Below are positions 18,414 through 26,882 of a stretch of DNA of 64,000 nt, piece by piece (positions within the stretch are counted from its first letter, which is position 1; every line of letters begins with the position of its first letter). The DNA is from Deltaproteobacteria bacterium. GTDB taxonomy: Bacteria > Desulfobacterota > Binatia > Binatales > Binataceae. Made by a program: the position numbers and the translations under genes. The notes beneath the pieces are model-generated. The model searched no databases. It was not told the origin of the DNA and saw nothing but the letters and a program-made list of their open reading frames with translations. The stretch covers positions 1 to 64,000 of the forward strand of contig JAKBMB010000024.1 in assembly GCA_021831785.1 (NCBI GenBank), written 5' to 3'.

Positions 18414-19008
18414 GATTCACCGCTCCACTGAGGCCCCGGATCGCGTCCGTCGGGCCGAAGTTGTAAAGCGCGATGCGATGGTCGCCTATGGTGGACTCGC
18501 TAACCATATTGATGCCGGCGACCGCCGGCGCGCACTCTCGCGACGAAAGCTCGGCCACAAGCCAGGCTTCCGCAGCCCACAACTCAAACCTGGCCAGATG
18601 CTTTAGCGCGCGCTCGGTCAGCCCTCTGGCGTACGGCGCATCCATAAAGACCAGATCAAACCTCTCGCCACGCTCCTTCAATCGCGCCATCGCGTCAAAG
18701 ACGTCCAGGCACATCACCCGGGCGCGGCCGGAAAAGCCGAGCGCTTGCAGATTGCGCTCTATCGCGCGCGCCGCCGGGCGGCTAAAATCAACGAAAGTCG
18801 CGCGCTCAGCCCCGCGCGAGAGGGCCTCGATACCCAGTGCACCGCTGCCGGCGAAAAGATCAAGCACCGAGCGCCCGGCTAAGTCAACTCGCGCGACAAG
18901 GCGCGAAAAAATCGACTCCCTAACCCGCGCCGCGGTTGGCCGCGTAGCAAGCCCCCGCGGGTTTTTCAGGTAGCGTCCGCGCGCCTGGCCCGCAATCACG
19001 CGTATCAT
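18388..19008 (-). CDS. rsmD: 16S rRNA (guanine966-N2)-methyltransferase RsmD
   Basis: A 206-residue SAM-dependent methyltransferase. The start at 19008 (MIRVIAGQARGRYL) fits the family; an upstream start would add 35 unrelated residues. RPTAARVRESIFSRL and the SAM motif VLDLFAGSGALGIEALSRGA are standard. The catalytic motif IV, usually (D/N)PPY, reads DAPY, a point worth checking. It overlaps coaD. Confidence 0.92.
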   Translation of the reverse strand: MIRVIAGQARGRYLKNPRGLATRPTAARVRESIFSRLVARVDLAGRSVLDLFAGSGALGIEALSRGAERATFVDFSRPAARAIERNLQALGFSGRARVMCLDVFDAMARLKERGERFDLVFMDAPYARGLTERALKHLARFELWAAEAWLVAELSSRECAPAVAGINMVSESTIGDHRIALYNFGPTDAIRGLSGAVNHAAQRAGR

Positions 19009-19257
19009 TGCAACGCTCAGCCTCGCCGCGCCTGGCCGCGAACCGCCCTCAACGCGAGCAGCCGTCCAAAGCTTGCAACGGCGAGAATATCCCACCTTCG
19101 GCAACCCGAGCAAGCTCGCTATCGGCGATCAAGGCGCGCCGCCCAAGCGCGATTTACTCGCCAAGGAAAAATGTGACAGGATAAATCTAACGGAATAATC
19201 GTTCATAGTCGTAGTTTGACTCTGCTGGACGACCAACGGGGAGGTCCGAAACATCAT

Positions 19258-20949
19258 ATGCCCAACGTTGACGGCGGTCTTTTGACTGCCCGCGTGATGC
19301 GCGAAAACGAGATCAAGTATTGTTTCACCATCAACGGCGGTCATCTATTCCCGATTCTGGCGCACCTGCGCGACAACGACATCAAGATGATCCACGTGCG
19401 CCACGAGCAGGCCGCGGCGTACGCGGCCGATGCGTACGCGCGCTTGAGCGGACGGCCCGGCGTGTGTCTGGTCACTGCCGGCTGCGGCTTAACCAACGCG
19501 GTGACCGGCCTTTGCGTCGCCGGTCTGACCGGCAGCGCCGTGGTCTGCATCTCCGGGCAGCATCCTAACACCGAAGACCACCTGGGCTCGTTCCAGGAGG
19601 CGTACGGTTCCGAGGTCGTGCGCAGTTTTTCCAAGTTCACCAAGCGCGTGACCGACTGGACCACGGTCGAGTTCGACCTGCGCTCGGCCTTCCGCGAGGC
19701 GATCGCGCCGCCGCAGGGTGTGGCGCTGGTCGAGATACCGCAGAACATCCTCTACCGCCAGGACGACGACAGCCTGCAGCGCAAGGGCGCCAGCCGTTTG
19801 ACCGCCGACGACGTGCGCGCGCAGGGCGACCCGGCGCGGATCGATCGCGCGCTCGAGCTGCTCAAGGGCGCCGAACGCCCGCTTATCGCCGGCGGCGACG
19901 GACTGTTTTGGTCGCAGGCCGGCCCGGAGCTGACCGAGTTTGTCGAGCTCACGGGAGTTCCGGTCTATACGCGGCGCGCGGGTCAAGGCGCGGTGTCCGA
20001 AGAGCACCCGCTGGCGGTCCGCGGCCCCTTTAAGAAGCCCTTCACCGGGCGCGCCGACGTGGTTCTGGCGCTCGGCTTTCGCTTCTGGAGCGGCGAGCAC
20101 TTTGGTCAGCCGCCGACCTGGAACGACAAAGCCAAGTATATCCAGGTCGATCCCGTCCCGACGCGTCTCGGATGGCAGGTCGAGGCCGACCTGCCTATCG
20201 TCGGTGATCCCAAGCTGGTCCTGCGCCAGTTGATAAACCGTGCCAAGGAGCTGCGGCTGGACTTCTCGAAAAACCGCTCATCGCAGTGGAACAAGGAGCT
20301 CGCGCAGGTGCGCGCCAACTTTGGGCAGATGATCGCCGAGCAGGAAAAAAAGGTCGCCCACAACCGCCCGCTTCATCCCGCTCGCCTCGCCAAGGACCTG
20401 ACCTCGGTCATCGACAAAAGCGCCACCGTGATTATCGACAGCTTCACGCTGTCGGGCTGGATGAGCCAATGGCTGGCCTGCCGCTTTCCGGGACAGGTGC
20501 TGGACGCGGGCCCGCTGGCGCCGGTAGGGCACGGCGTCGGCATGGCAATCGGCGCTCAGCTCGCGCGGCCGGGCAAGCAGACCGTCGTGGTTAGCGGCGA
20601 CGGCGGATTCGGCATCGGCGGGTGGGACCTCGAAACCGCCGCGCGCTACGGCCTGCCGATTATCTGCGTGCTGTGGAACAACAGCTCCTGGGGTCCGAGC
20701 TTTGAGTCGATGCCGATTCTGAGGGACCGCACCGACCCGTTCGATATGCTCCGCGACATCCGGTACGACAAAATAGCGGCCGAGATGAGATGTTACGGCG
20801 AGCACGTCGAAGCTCCCGACGAACTGCTTCCCGCGCTGGAGCGCGCGTTGAACGCGGGCAAGCCCGCGCTGGTCAACGTGATTGGCGACAAAACGGTCGG
20901 CCATCCCACACTGGGCGGCAATCTGCTGGGCTCGACCGGCAAAGCCTGA
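19258..20949 (+). CDS. Thiamine diphosphate-dependent enzyme (acetolactate synthase / 2-hydroxyacyl-CoA lyase superfamily)
   Basis: A 563-residue ThDP enzyme. The cofactor-activating glutamate lies in HVRHEQAAAYAADAYARL, and the ThDP/Mg motif is GDGGFGIGGWDLETAARYG followed by WNN. The order is N-terminal PYR, central transhydrogenase-like and C-terminal PP domains. It is closer in look to oxalyl-CoA decarboxylase or 2-hydroxyacyl-CoA lyase than to IlvB, and no small regulatory subunit gene adjoins it. The start at 19258 follows GGGGAGGT by about 11 bases. Reaction not assignable from sequence alone. Confidence 0.85.
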   Translation: MPNVDGGLLTARVMRENEIKYCFTINGGHLFPILAHLRDNDIKMIHVRHEQAAAYAADAYARLSGRPGVCLVTAGCGLTNAVTGLCVAGLTGSAVVCISGQHPNTEDHLGSFQEAYGSEVVRSFSKFTKRVTDWTTVEFDLRSAFREAIAPPQGVALVEIPQNILYRQDDDSLQRKGASRLTADDVRAQGDPARIDRALELLKGAERPLIAGGDGLFWSQAGPELTEFVELTGVPVYTRRAGQGAVSEEHPLAVRGPFKKPFTGRADVVLALGFRFWSGEHFGQPPTWNDKAKYIQVDPVPTRLGWQVEADLPIVGDPKLVLRQLINRAKELRLDFSKNRSSQWNKELAQVRANFGQMIAEQEKKVAHNRPLHPARLAKDLTSVIDKSATVIIDSFTLSGWMSQWLACRFPGQVLDAGPLAPVGHGVGMAIGAQLARPGKQTVVVSGDGGFGIGGWDLETAARYGLPIICVLWNNSSWGPSFESMPILRDRTDPFDMLRDIRYDKIAAEMRCYGEHVEAPDELLPALERALNAGKPALVNVIGDKTVGHPTLGGNLLGSTGKA

Positions 20950-20951
20950 TT

Positions 20952-20984
20952 CGCCGCGGGTTTTCGCGGATTCGAACCGCGGCG
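20952..20984. terminator. Inverted repeat after the ThDP enzyme gene
   Basis: CGCCGCGG and CCGCGGCG form perfect 8-bp arms separated by 17 bases, starting three bases after the stop codon. No T-run follows, so this could be a weak or Rho-assisted terminator; function is inference. Confidence 0.35.
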
Positions 20985-21125
20985 CGCCGAGCCCCTTTTG
21001 AGACGGCTCGCGCCGGCAGCGATCGCGCGTTGTAAGCTCACACTTCGGACGCGGGCTGCGGGTCGCGCTGGGACAGTCGGCGCTTTGAGCATCTCGCAGG
21101 CCCTTTTTTTACCGGAATCGCAGCC

Positions 21126-21785
21126 GTGGCGGCGGAAAAATTCATTACACTGAATTCGGAACTTTACGCGTACGTCGTGGCGCACGGCCACAACGACGAC
21201 CCGCTGCTGGCGGAGCTCGCCGCCGAGACCGGGCGCCTGGGGCCGCCGAGCGCGATGCAGATCACGCCCGAAGAGGGCACACTGATGGGCATGCTGGCGC
21301 GCGCAATCGGCGCGCGAGAGGCGCTGGAGGTCGGCACCTTTACCGGTTACAGCGCCTTATGCGTGGCCCGCGCGCTGCCCGCGGACGGCCGGCTTTTATG
21401 CTGCGAAATCAACCGGTCGTGGGCAGTCATCGCGCGCCGCTTCTGGGACAAGGCCGGGGTCGCGCACAAGATTGAACTAGCCGTGGGTCCGGCGCTGCAA
21501 ACGCTGCGCGCACTGCCCGCCGAACGGCGTTTCGATTTCGCCTTCATCGACGCCGACAAACCTAATTATCGCGGGTACTATGAAGAGGCGCTAAGGCATG
21601 CGCGAACCGGCGCGCTGATTCTGATCGATAACGTGCTGTGGGCCGGCAAGGTAATCGACCTCAGCGACCAAAGCGACGATACCCGCGCGATTCGCGAGTT
21701 CAACGACTTTATCGCTGCCGACCCGCGCGTAGAGGCGGTGATGCTGCCGGCGGCCGACGGAATCACGCTGGCGCGGAAAAAGTGA
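21126..21785 (+). CDS. O-methyltransferase, caffeoyl-CoA type (family 3)
   Basis: A 219-residue SAM-dependent O-methyltransferase beginning at GTG. Motif I is ALEVGTFTGYSALCVARAL, the metal-binding and catalytic region is FDFAFIDADKPNYRGYYEEAL, and LILIDNVLWAGKV follows, all diagnostic of cation-dependent class I catechol-type enzymes. The physiological acceptor is unknown. It lies 176 bases after the ThDP enzyme on the same strand. Confidence 0.9.
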   Translation: MAAEKFITLNSELYAYVVAHGHNDDPLLAELAAETGRLGPPSAMQITPEEGTLMGMLARAIGAREALEVGTFTGYSALCVARALPADGRLLCCEINRSWAVIARRFWDKAGVAHKIELAVGPALQTLRALPAERRFDFAFIDADKPNYRGYYEEALRHARTGALILIDNVLWAGKVIDLSDQSDDTRAIREFNDFIAADPRVEAVMLPAADGITLARKK

Positions 21786-21915
21786 ACCCCAGTTCCGCTC
21801 GATCAGCGGCGCTCTCGCAAAGTTGGCCGGCCCGCTGCGGTCAGCGCCGCGCCCGCCCGCAACGCGCGTGAAAAGCAAAAATGACTAAAACGTAAAGCGA
21901 GAACGCCGAATTTAT

Positions 21916-21944
21916 TTGTCTTTTCTTCGCTTTCGTTGTAGAGT
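21916..21944 (+). promoter_or_regulatory. Candidate sigma-70 promoter for the HD-YwgA cassette
   Basis: TTGTCT and TAGAGT are separated by 17 bases in an AT-rich stretch, with the -10 box ending about 20 bases before the ATG. Composition changes sharply here from the flanking GC-rich genes. Confidence 0.5.
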
Positions 21945-21961
21945 TTGCCGGAATTGGCAAA
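21944..21961. promoter_or_regulatory. 18-bp palindrome just before the HD gene start
   Basis: TTTGCCGGAATTGGCAAA has perfect 6-bp arms. It overlaps the predicted transcription start and occupies the place where a ribosome site is expected, so it could be an operator or an autoregulatory mRNA structure. Role is inference. Confidence 0.5.
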
Positions 21962-21964
21962 ACT

Positions 21965-23254
21965 ATGGATGTCCATCGCATCTACGAGATTCGCTGCCCT
22001 ATTCATGGTTTCATAACCCTGAATGACTGGGAGAAACAAATCGTCTCACAAGCGGTCTTCCAGCGCCTTCGCCGCATCAGACAGCTAGCTTGGACGGATC
22101 AGGTGTATCCCGGGGCGATGCATACGCGCTTCGAGCATTCGCTGGGCGTCATGCACATTGCAACTCTTCTTTATGATTCCATCGTTGCCAGGTCGCGCGA
22201 TCTGCTCAGGAACGAGCTTGGCTACGATAACGCCGGATTCATACGGAACAGACAACTGGTTCGTCTTGCGGCGTTGTTGCACGACATTGGGCACGCTCCG
22301 TTCTCCCACGCTTCGGAGGAACTCTTCCCGGAGCAGGACAGTGGCGAGGGAAAATTTCTCCACGAAGACTACTCGGCAGCTATCGTAAGAGGACCCCTCA
22401 AAGACGCTATCGAAGACCATAAGATTAATAGTAGTAATTACGACCTGAAGGCTAATGACGTAGCGGCTTTGCTGGAGGGCAGTGCCGGCGCAAGGGCAAG
22501 TCTGTTTTGGCGAGACCTAGTGACGGGTCAGATAGATGCCGACCGGATGGACTACTTACTGCGCGATTCGCATCACGCGGGAGTACACTACGGCCGATTT
22601 GACCTTCACCGATTGATTTCCACTATTGTGGCGATTCGTGGCTCCGACAAAGAGCCACCTCGTCTTGGCATCCAGGAAGGTGGCTGGCATGCTGCGGAGG
22701 CCCTCATCCTGGCGCGCTACTTCATGTTCACGCAAGTATACTTCCACAAAACACGGGTCGCTTACGACATCCATCTTTTGGGCGCGCTCAAAGAAATCCT
22801 TCCAGGAGGTGTTTTTCCAAAGCCGGAGGGCACCGCTCTCAATGAATTTGTCAAATGGGACGATTGGCGCGTTTTAGGCCTGCTTGCATCCGGTGATGCT
22901 GGCGAGCATGGAGAAAGGTTAGCCAGTCGCAATCATTATCGGATGATCTATCAAACCACTGAGGTCCAGGCCGCCGAGGAAAAGGAGAACCTGAAGAAAG
23001 TACGGGACAGTCTGGGTTCGTTGGTCGTGGCCGAAATGCCTGCAGCAAAGAGTTGGTACAAGACCGATGACACGGATGTTCCCGTCTTGCAAGACGAGAG
23101 ATTCGGTTTTCGCGTTAGGCCACTGAGCGAGCTTTCCAACGTGGTTCACAACCTCGGAGAGAACGACCGAATCCTTCTTTACTGCCGACCTGAAGACCAG
23201 GCGGAAGCGACAAAAAAAGTGGAGAAAGCCACCAAAAAAGGGGGAGGCGCATAA
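21965..23254 (+). CDS. HD-domain phosphohydrolase, SAMHD1/dGTPase-like (YwfO type)
   Basis: A 429-residue protein. HTRFEHSLGVMHIATLLYD supplies the first metal histidine, RLAALLHDIGHAPFSH the HD pair, and DADRMDYLLRDSHHAGVHYG (in part) the distal aspartate region, as in dNTP triphosphohydrolases of the SAMHD1/YwfO group. The last ~120 residues are charged (AEEKENLKKVRDSL, then a lysine-rich tail) and could be regulatory. GC content is clearly lower than in the neighbours. The stop overlaps the start of the YwgA-like gene. Likely activity is dNTP hydrolysis; a role in phage defence or nucleotide control is inference. Confidence 0.9.
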   Translation: MDVHRIYEIRCPIHGFITLNDWEKQIVSQAVFQRLRRIRQLAWTDQVYPGAMHTRFEHSLGVMHIATLLYDSIVARSRDLLRNELGYDNAGFIRNRQLVRLAALLHDIGHAPFSHASEELFPEQDSGEGKFLHEDYSAAIVRGPLKDAIEDHKINSSNYDLKANDVAALLEGSAGARASLFWRDLVTGQIDADRMDYLLRDSHHAGVHYGRFDLHRLISTIVAIRGSDKEPPRLGIQEGGWHAAEALILARYFMFTQVYFHKTRVAYDIHLLGALKEILPGGVFPKPEGTALNEFVKWDDWRVLGLLASGDAGEHGERLASRNHYRMIYQTTEVQAAEEKENLKKVRDSLGSLVVAEMPAAKSWYKTDDTDVPVLQDERFGFRVRPLSELSNVVHNLGENDRILLYCRPEDQAEATKKVEKATKKGGGA

Positions 23255-23820
23255 TGGACTGGGATGCCAAAAGAGAATCGAGAATTGGGTTAATCACAAC
23301 CCTAGCCGCCGAATCAGCCGAGCGCCATATCGGTCGTACTTCGTTGATGAAATTCTGTTACTTCCTTCAAGTGTTAAGAGGAGTCCCTCTCGGCTACAAT
23401 TTTACCCTCTATTCCTACGGTCCGTTCGACTCCGAGGTCTTGTCCGATTTAAACTCCGCTGAATCCATTGGTGCCGTGGTTGCACCGGCTGTTTCTTACC
23501 CTAATGGCAGTTACGGCTACGAAATCCAGGAAGGAAAGCTCGGTCAGCAGTTCAGAGACAATCCCGCAATCACCGAATATAAGAGCGCTATCGATTGGGT
23601 GCTGGAAAAATTCGGCAACTACGCGAGCGCGGACCTGGAATTGCTGAGCACGATCGTCTATGTTGACCGCGAGGCGGGAAAAAGAAAAGAAGCCCTTGTT
23701 ACCTCTGATTTGGTGCAGCGCGTTCGGGATGTGAAGCCCCGCTTTGCTGAAAGTGAGATAGAAGAGAAAGTTGACTGGTTAAGGAAAGAGAAATTGCTCA
23801 GACACACGAGTGACCGGTAA
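23254..23820 (+). CDS. YwgA-like protein paired with the HD phosphohydrolase
   Basis: A 188-residue soluble protein whose ATG overlaps the HD gene stop (TAATG), so the two are translationally coupled. The N-terminal part, IGRTSLMKFCYFLQ then YNFTLYSYGPFDSEVLSDL, resembles Bacillus YwgA and, more loosely, the Panacea/SocA-like antitoxin fold. The C-terminal part (ELLSTIVYV, VRDVKPRFAESEIEEKV) also fits YwgA. In Bacillus subtilis ywgA lies next to the HD gene ywfO, so the pairing itself is conserved. Base composition matches the HD gene, not the flanks. Confidence 0.7.
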   Translation: MDWDAKRESRIGLITTLAAESAERHIGRTSLMKFCYFLQVLRGVPLGYNFTLYSYGPFDSEVLSDLNSAESIGAVVAPAVSYPNGSYGYEIQEGKLGQQFRDNPAITEYKSAIDWVLEKFGNYASADLELLSTIVYVDREAGKRKEALVTSDLVQRVRDVKPRFAESEIEEKVDWLRKEKLLRHTSDR

Positions 23821-24173
23821 TAAGCTGGCGCACGGCGACTGCTACCGGGTGCAGACCACTATAGATTGGGCATCCACAGCCCGGCGGGAGGAAAATCAAC
23901 AGCGAATTACCTGCCGAAGGTTGCGAAGGCGGTTGTGCAAGGTTGATGGTGAACCGGTCAGGACCGACGTCTTCTAAATGTTTTCATTTCCAAGGCCTTT
24001 AAGTCCGTCGAAACCAAAAGAGTGATGAAGACGCGCGCAAATCCGTCAGGGTCCCAGGCAATCATAGACGCCCCATTTACAGAGGCCGGACATCAGGATG
24101 GAACCGGTTTCAGATGATCACGCTCAGGACGACTTTGCACAGGGGCGGGTCCATATACGGTCGTTGACGCGGG
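23821..24173. other. Non-coding gap after the HD-YwgA cassette
   Basis: About 350 bases between the cassette and the convergent pmbA-like gene. I see no gene, clear terminator hairpin, tRNA or direct-repeat boundary. Composition returns gradually to the local GC level. Confidence 0.4.
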
Positions 24174-25766
24174 TCAGCCGGCGTGCGGCGAGACGATCGC
24201 GCTCAGCGACAGCCGCTCCACGGCTAGGGCCGGCACGTAGTAGGCTTGCGGCGCGCCCCAAAGCGCCGTCGCATGAACGTCGCCCTCGGGTGCGAGCAGC
24301 GCCTCGAACACATCGCGGATATTGGCGTTGATGCGAAGGCAATTGGGCGCGACCGGCGCCGCCGGGACGCCGTTGCGAATGAGGTAGGAACCGCCGGTGA
24401 TGGTGCAGGTGAAGTCGCCGGCGGCCTGGCCGTTGATCGGGTAGGTGTACCACACGTTGCCGACATAGATACCGTCGCCGAGCAGCCTCATCAACGCGCG
24501 AAGGTCGCGCCCTTGGCGGCCGCGCATCACGACGTTGCTCGCGCCGGCCGCGATTTGCGCGTCAAAGCGGCGAACGCCGCTGTCCGCCAGCCGATAGCCG
24601 TTGGCGCCGGCAAAGCGCGCCAGACCGGCTGCGCCGCTGCCGGCTTTATGCGCCGGCGCGAGTTCGGCGCGCCGCCCGTCGCGCGCTCGGCGCCTGCCCC
24701 CGGTAAGCTTGCGCTCGCGGGCCGCGTCGGCACCGAGTTGCGCCGCGTCGTAAAAGCTTGCCAGCAGGCCGACCAGCGCGCCGCCGCGAACCAGAGCGGT
24801 GCGGCGCGCTGGCATCCCCTCGCAGCTTATACCGCGGCGAAGCGCGCCGCTCGGCGCGAGCGGATCGTCGCAAAGCGAAAGCCGGCGGTCCATCACCGCT
24901 TGCCCGAATTTCCCCAGATATGCCGAGCTCGCGACGTAGAATGAGCGCGCCGTCAGCGACGGCATCACGATGTGATTCAGAATCTCGGCCACCGGCTGCG
25001 GACCGAGCAGCACCCGATACTCGCCCGGCGCGGGACAATCGCCCGCCCTGACCTTGAGCGCCGCATCCACTGCCCGCGCGCCTAAGAGCGACGCGGCGCG
25101 CCTGAGCTCACGCGCCGAAGTCCCCAGGCAACCGACGCTGGCCTTGGCCCCTATCGCCTCGACAAACGCGGTCAGGGCAAGCCTAAAATGGGCGTGCTGG
25201 TCCACGCTCGCCTCCGGCATCCGCGAACCGGCGACAGCGACGCGCTCTTTGCTTAGCGTGATATCGCCGCCCAAAATGAAACCATGACCATGGGTTTCCG
25301 CCTCCGCGTAGCGCGTGAAGCGCCGGATAGCGCCGTACAACACGTCCCATCCGGCGCTCACCAAAAGCTCGCCCCCCACCGCCATCACCGCGCTCGCGGG
25401 CCGCGCTTTGACCTTAGGCCCGTGCGCCGGCGACGGCAGACTCGCAAAGTGCGGGTCGACAACCGCGGTTGCGCGCGCGCGCTCGAGCGCGCGCCGCAGC
25501 GCCGCAAGGCTGAGCTCGCCCGCTTCGAAGGCATAGCCGCACTCGCACGGGTTTCGCCGCATGACGATTCTTATCGCCAGCCCGTTTGCGCTCTCCGCTT
25601 TGGCCTCCTCCAGCCCCTGAGACGGAATATCCGACGTGTAATTGAGACGAACCACGAGCTGTTCGCTGCTCGAACAGTAGACCTCGAAATCGGCGAGCTC
25701 GCGGTCGCGCGCGAGCGCGGCGGCAGCCGCGCGGGCAAATTCACGCATCCGCTCAAGGGTCAGCAT
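24174..25766 (-). CDS. TldD/PmbA family protein, PmbA-like
   Basis: A 530-residue protein with the start at 25766 (MLTLERMREFARAAAAALAR); an in-frame start at 26111 would add an implausible arginine-rich leader. Family signs are NGLAIRIVMRR, then LGPQPVAEILNHIV, then SFYVASSAYLGKFGQ, and DGIYVGNVWYTYPING near the C-terminus. The HExxxH zinc motif of TldD was not seen, so this resembles the PmbA (TldE) side, which lacks it. No TldD partner is in the window. TldD/PmbA complexes degrade peptides and process microcin-type precursors. Confidence 0.75.
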   Translation of the reverse strand: MLTLERMREFARAAAAALARDRELADFEVYCSSSEQLVVRLNYTSDIPSQGLEEAKAESANGLAIRIVMRRNPCECGYAFEAGELSLAALRRALERARATAVVDPHFASLPSPAHGPKVKARPASAVMAVGGELLVSAGWDVLYGAIRRFTRYAEAETHGHGFILGGDITLSKERVAVAGSRMPEASVDQHAHFRLALTAFVEAIGAKASVGCLGTSARELRRAASLLGARAVDAALKVRAGDCPAPGEYRVLLGPQPVAEILNHIVMPSLTARSFYVASSAYLGKFGQAVMDRRLSLCDDPLAPSGALRRGISCEGMPARRTALVRGGALVGLLASFYDAAQLGADAARERKLTGGRRRARDGRRAELAPAHKAGSGAAGLARFAGANGYRLADSGVRRFDAQIAAGASNVVMRGRQGRDLRALMRLLGDGIYVGNVWYTYPINGQAAGDFTCTITGGSYLIRNGVPAAPVAPNCLRINANIRDVFEALLAPEGDVHATALWGAPQAYYVPALAVERLSLSAIVSPHAG

Positions 25767-25918
25767 CGGCACTGCTCTGCACCTTTTCGCAACGGCAACT
25801 GCCCGTTCAAGGGCATGCGCGGCGCGCGCGCCGCGCATTCGTCGTCGCGGCCCGCTCCTGCCCTCCGCCGGCCGCTCCGGCGCATAGGCCAAGTCGGTAG
25901 ACAACTCCAGAACGGTTG

Positions 25919-26845
25919 CTAGAGAGGCGCGGCTTGCCCGACAAAAAACGGCAGCTCGACAAGGCGCCTGCGCAACTCCAAGCGCATCGCATCGGCCAAA
26001 TCGCGCGCGCCCTGAGCGGTTCGCCCGCCGATTCCGGCCAGGCGCCGAAGTCTCTGGCGCGTCGCCGCGGCATGACGCAGGCTCTGGCGTCCCATCGGAT
26101 CGAATCGGCACACCGAAGCGGCCTCAACGCGTTCGATGACTTCGCCGATCGCCGCGCGCGAGGCGTCGCACAGCGTCTGCGCCTCCTGCGGATCGAACTT
26201 CGCCGCGCCGCCGAGCGCTTTGACGATACGATTAAACTGGCGGATGCGCTTAAGGCCGCCTTCGAAGAGCCGACGATGCATCCCGAATGGAACCAGCGGC
26301 GAATCAAGCCCCTTTTCCAGCAGCGCGTCAAATGAGGTAAAGTCTAGGCTCAAAAGCTTGAGCAGCACTTCTTGGTATGACTGCTCGTGCGCCGCGTCAA
26401 AGCATGCCTCGAAGTATATATGCCCGGACAGACGCGCATCATAGCAGCCGATGAAGCATGCCGGCAGGAAAAAATTGTGCGCGAGCACGTCAGCCGCCAG
26501 ATGAGCAAGGTAGCCCAGAGCAAAGATTTGAGCCGTAGGGCTCGCTGCCGATTCGAGCAGGCCGAAGCCGGTCGTCCAGTTGTGCGAATGGCGCCTAAGC
26601 CGGCTTTGCAAGCGGCGGCCCTGCACGATATCGGGGGCCAAGCTGCCGTACAGGAAAATCTCCGGAAATGCCGCCAGCGTTGCGTAAAGCGGATGCGACC
26701 GCGGGACGATCGTCGCCAGCACTTGAATCCCCAACGCGATATGCGTCACTGGGCCCCAAGCCCAAACGGCGCTCGGCGCGACGAGCAGCACAACGGCCGC
26801 AACCGCGCAGGCCACGATCACCGGTTTGCGCGCGCCAAGTCCCAT
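25919..26845 (-). CDS. Zn-dependent phospholipase C-like protein, exported
   Basis: A 308-residue protein starting with a hydrophobic signal segment (VIVACAVAAVVLLVAPSAVW) ending at AWGPVTHIALG. This matches the PF00882-type domain, in which the tryptophan and histidine after the signal cut bind zinc. Further metal ligands are likely in YGSLAPDI, RHSHNW and ALGYLAHLAADVLAHNFF. The C-terminal ~110 residues are helical and arginine-rich. It is divergent from the UDG gene, with 37 bases between starts. Enzyme activity is inferred from family. Confidence 0.8.
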   Translation of the reverse strand: MGLGARKPVIVACAVAAVVLLVAPSAVWAWGPVTHIALGIQVLATIVPRSHPLYATLAAFPEIFLYGSLAPDIVQGRRLQSRLRRHSHNWTTGFGLLESAASPTAQIFALGYLAHLAADVLAHNFFLPACFIGCYDARLSGHIYFEACFDAAHEQSYQEVLLKLLSLDFTSFDALLEKGLDSPLVPFGMHRRLFEGGLKRIRQFNRIVKALGGAAKFDPQEAQTLCDASRAAIGEVIERVEAASVCRFDPMGRQSLRHAAATRQRLRRLAGIGGRTAQGARDLADAMRLELRRRLVELPFFVGQAAPL

Positions 26846-26882
26846 CGCGTCGAGGCTTCGCTCACTGCCGGCGAATGATCCG

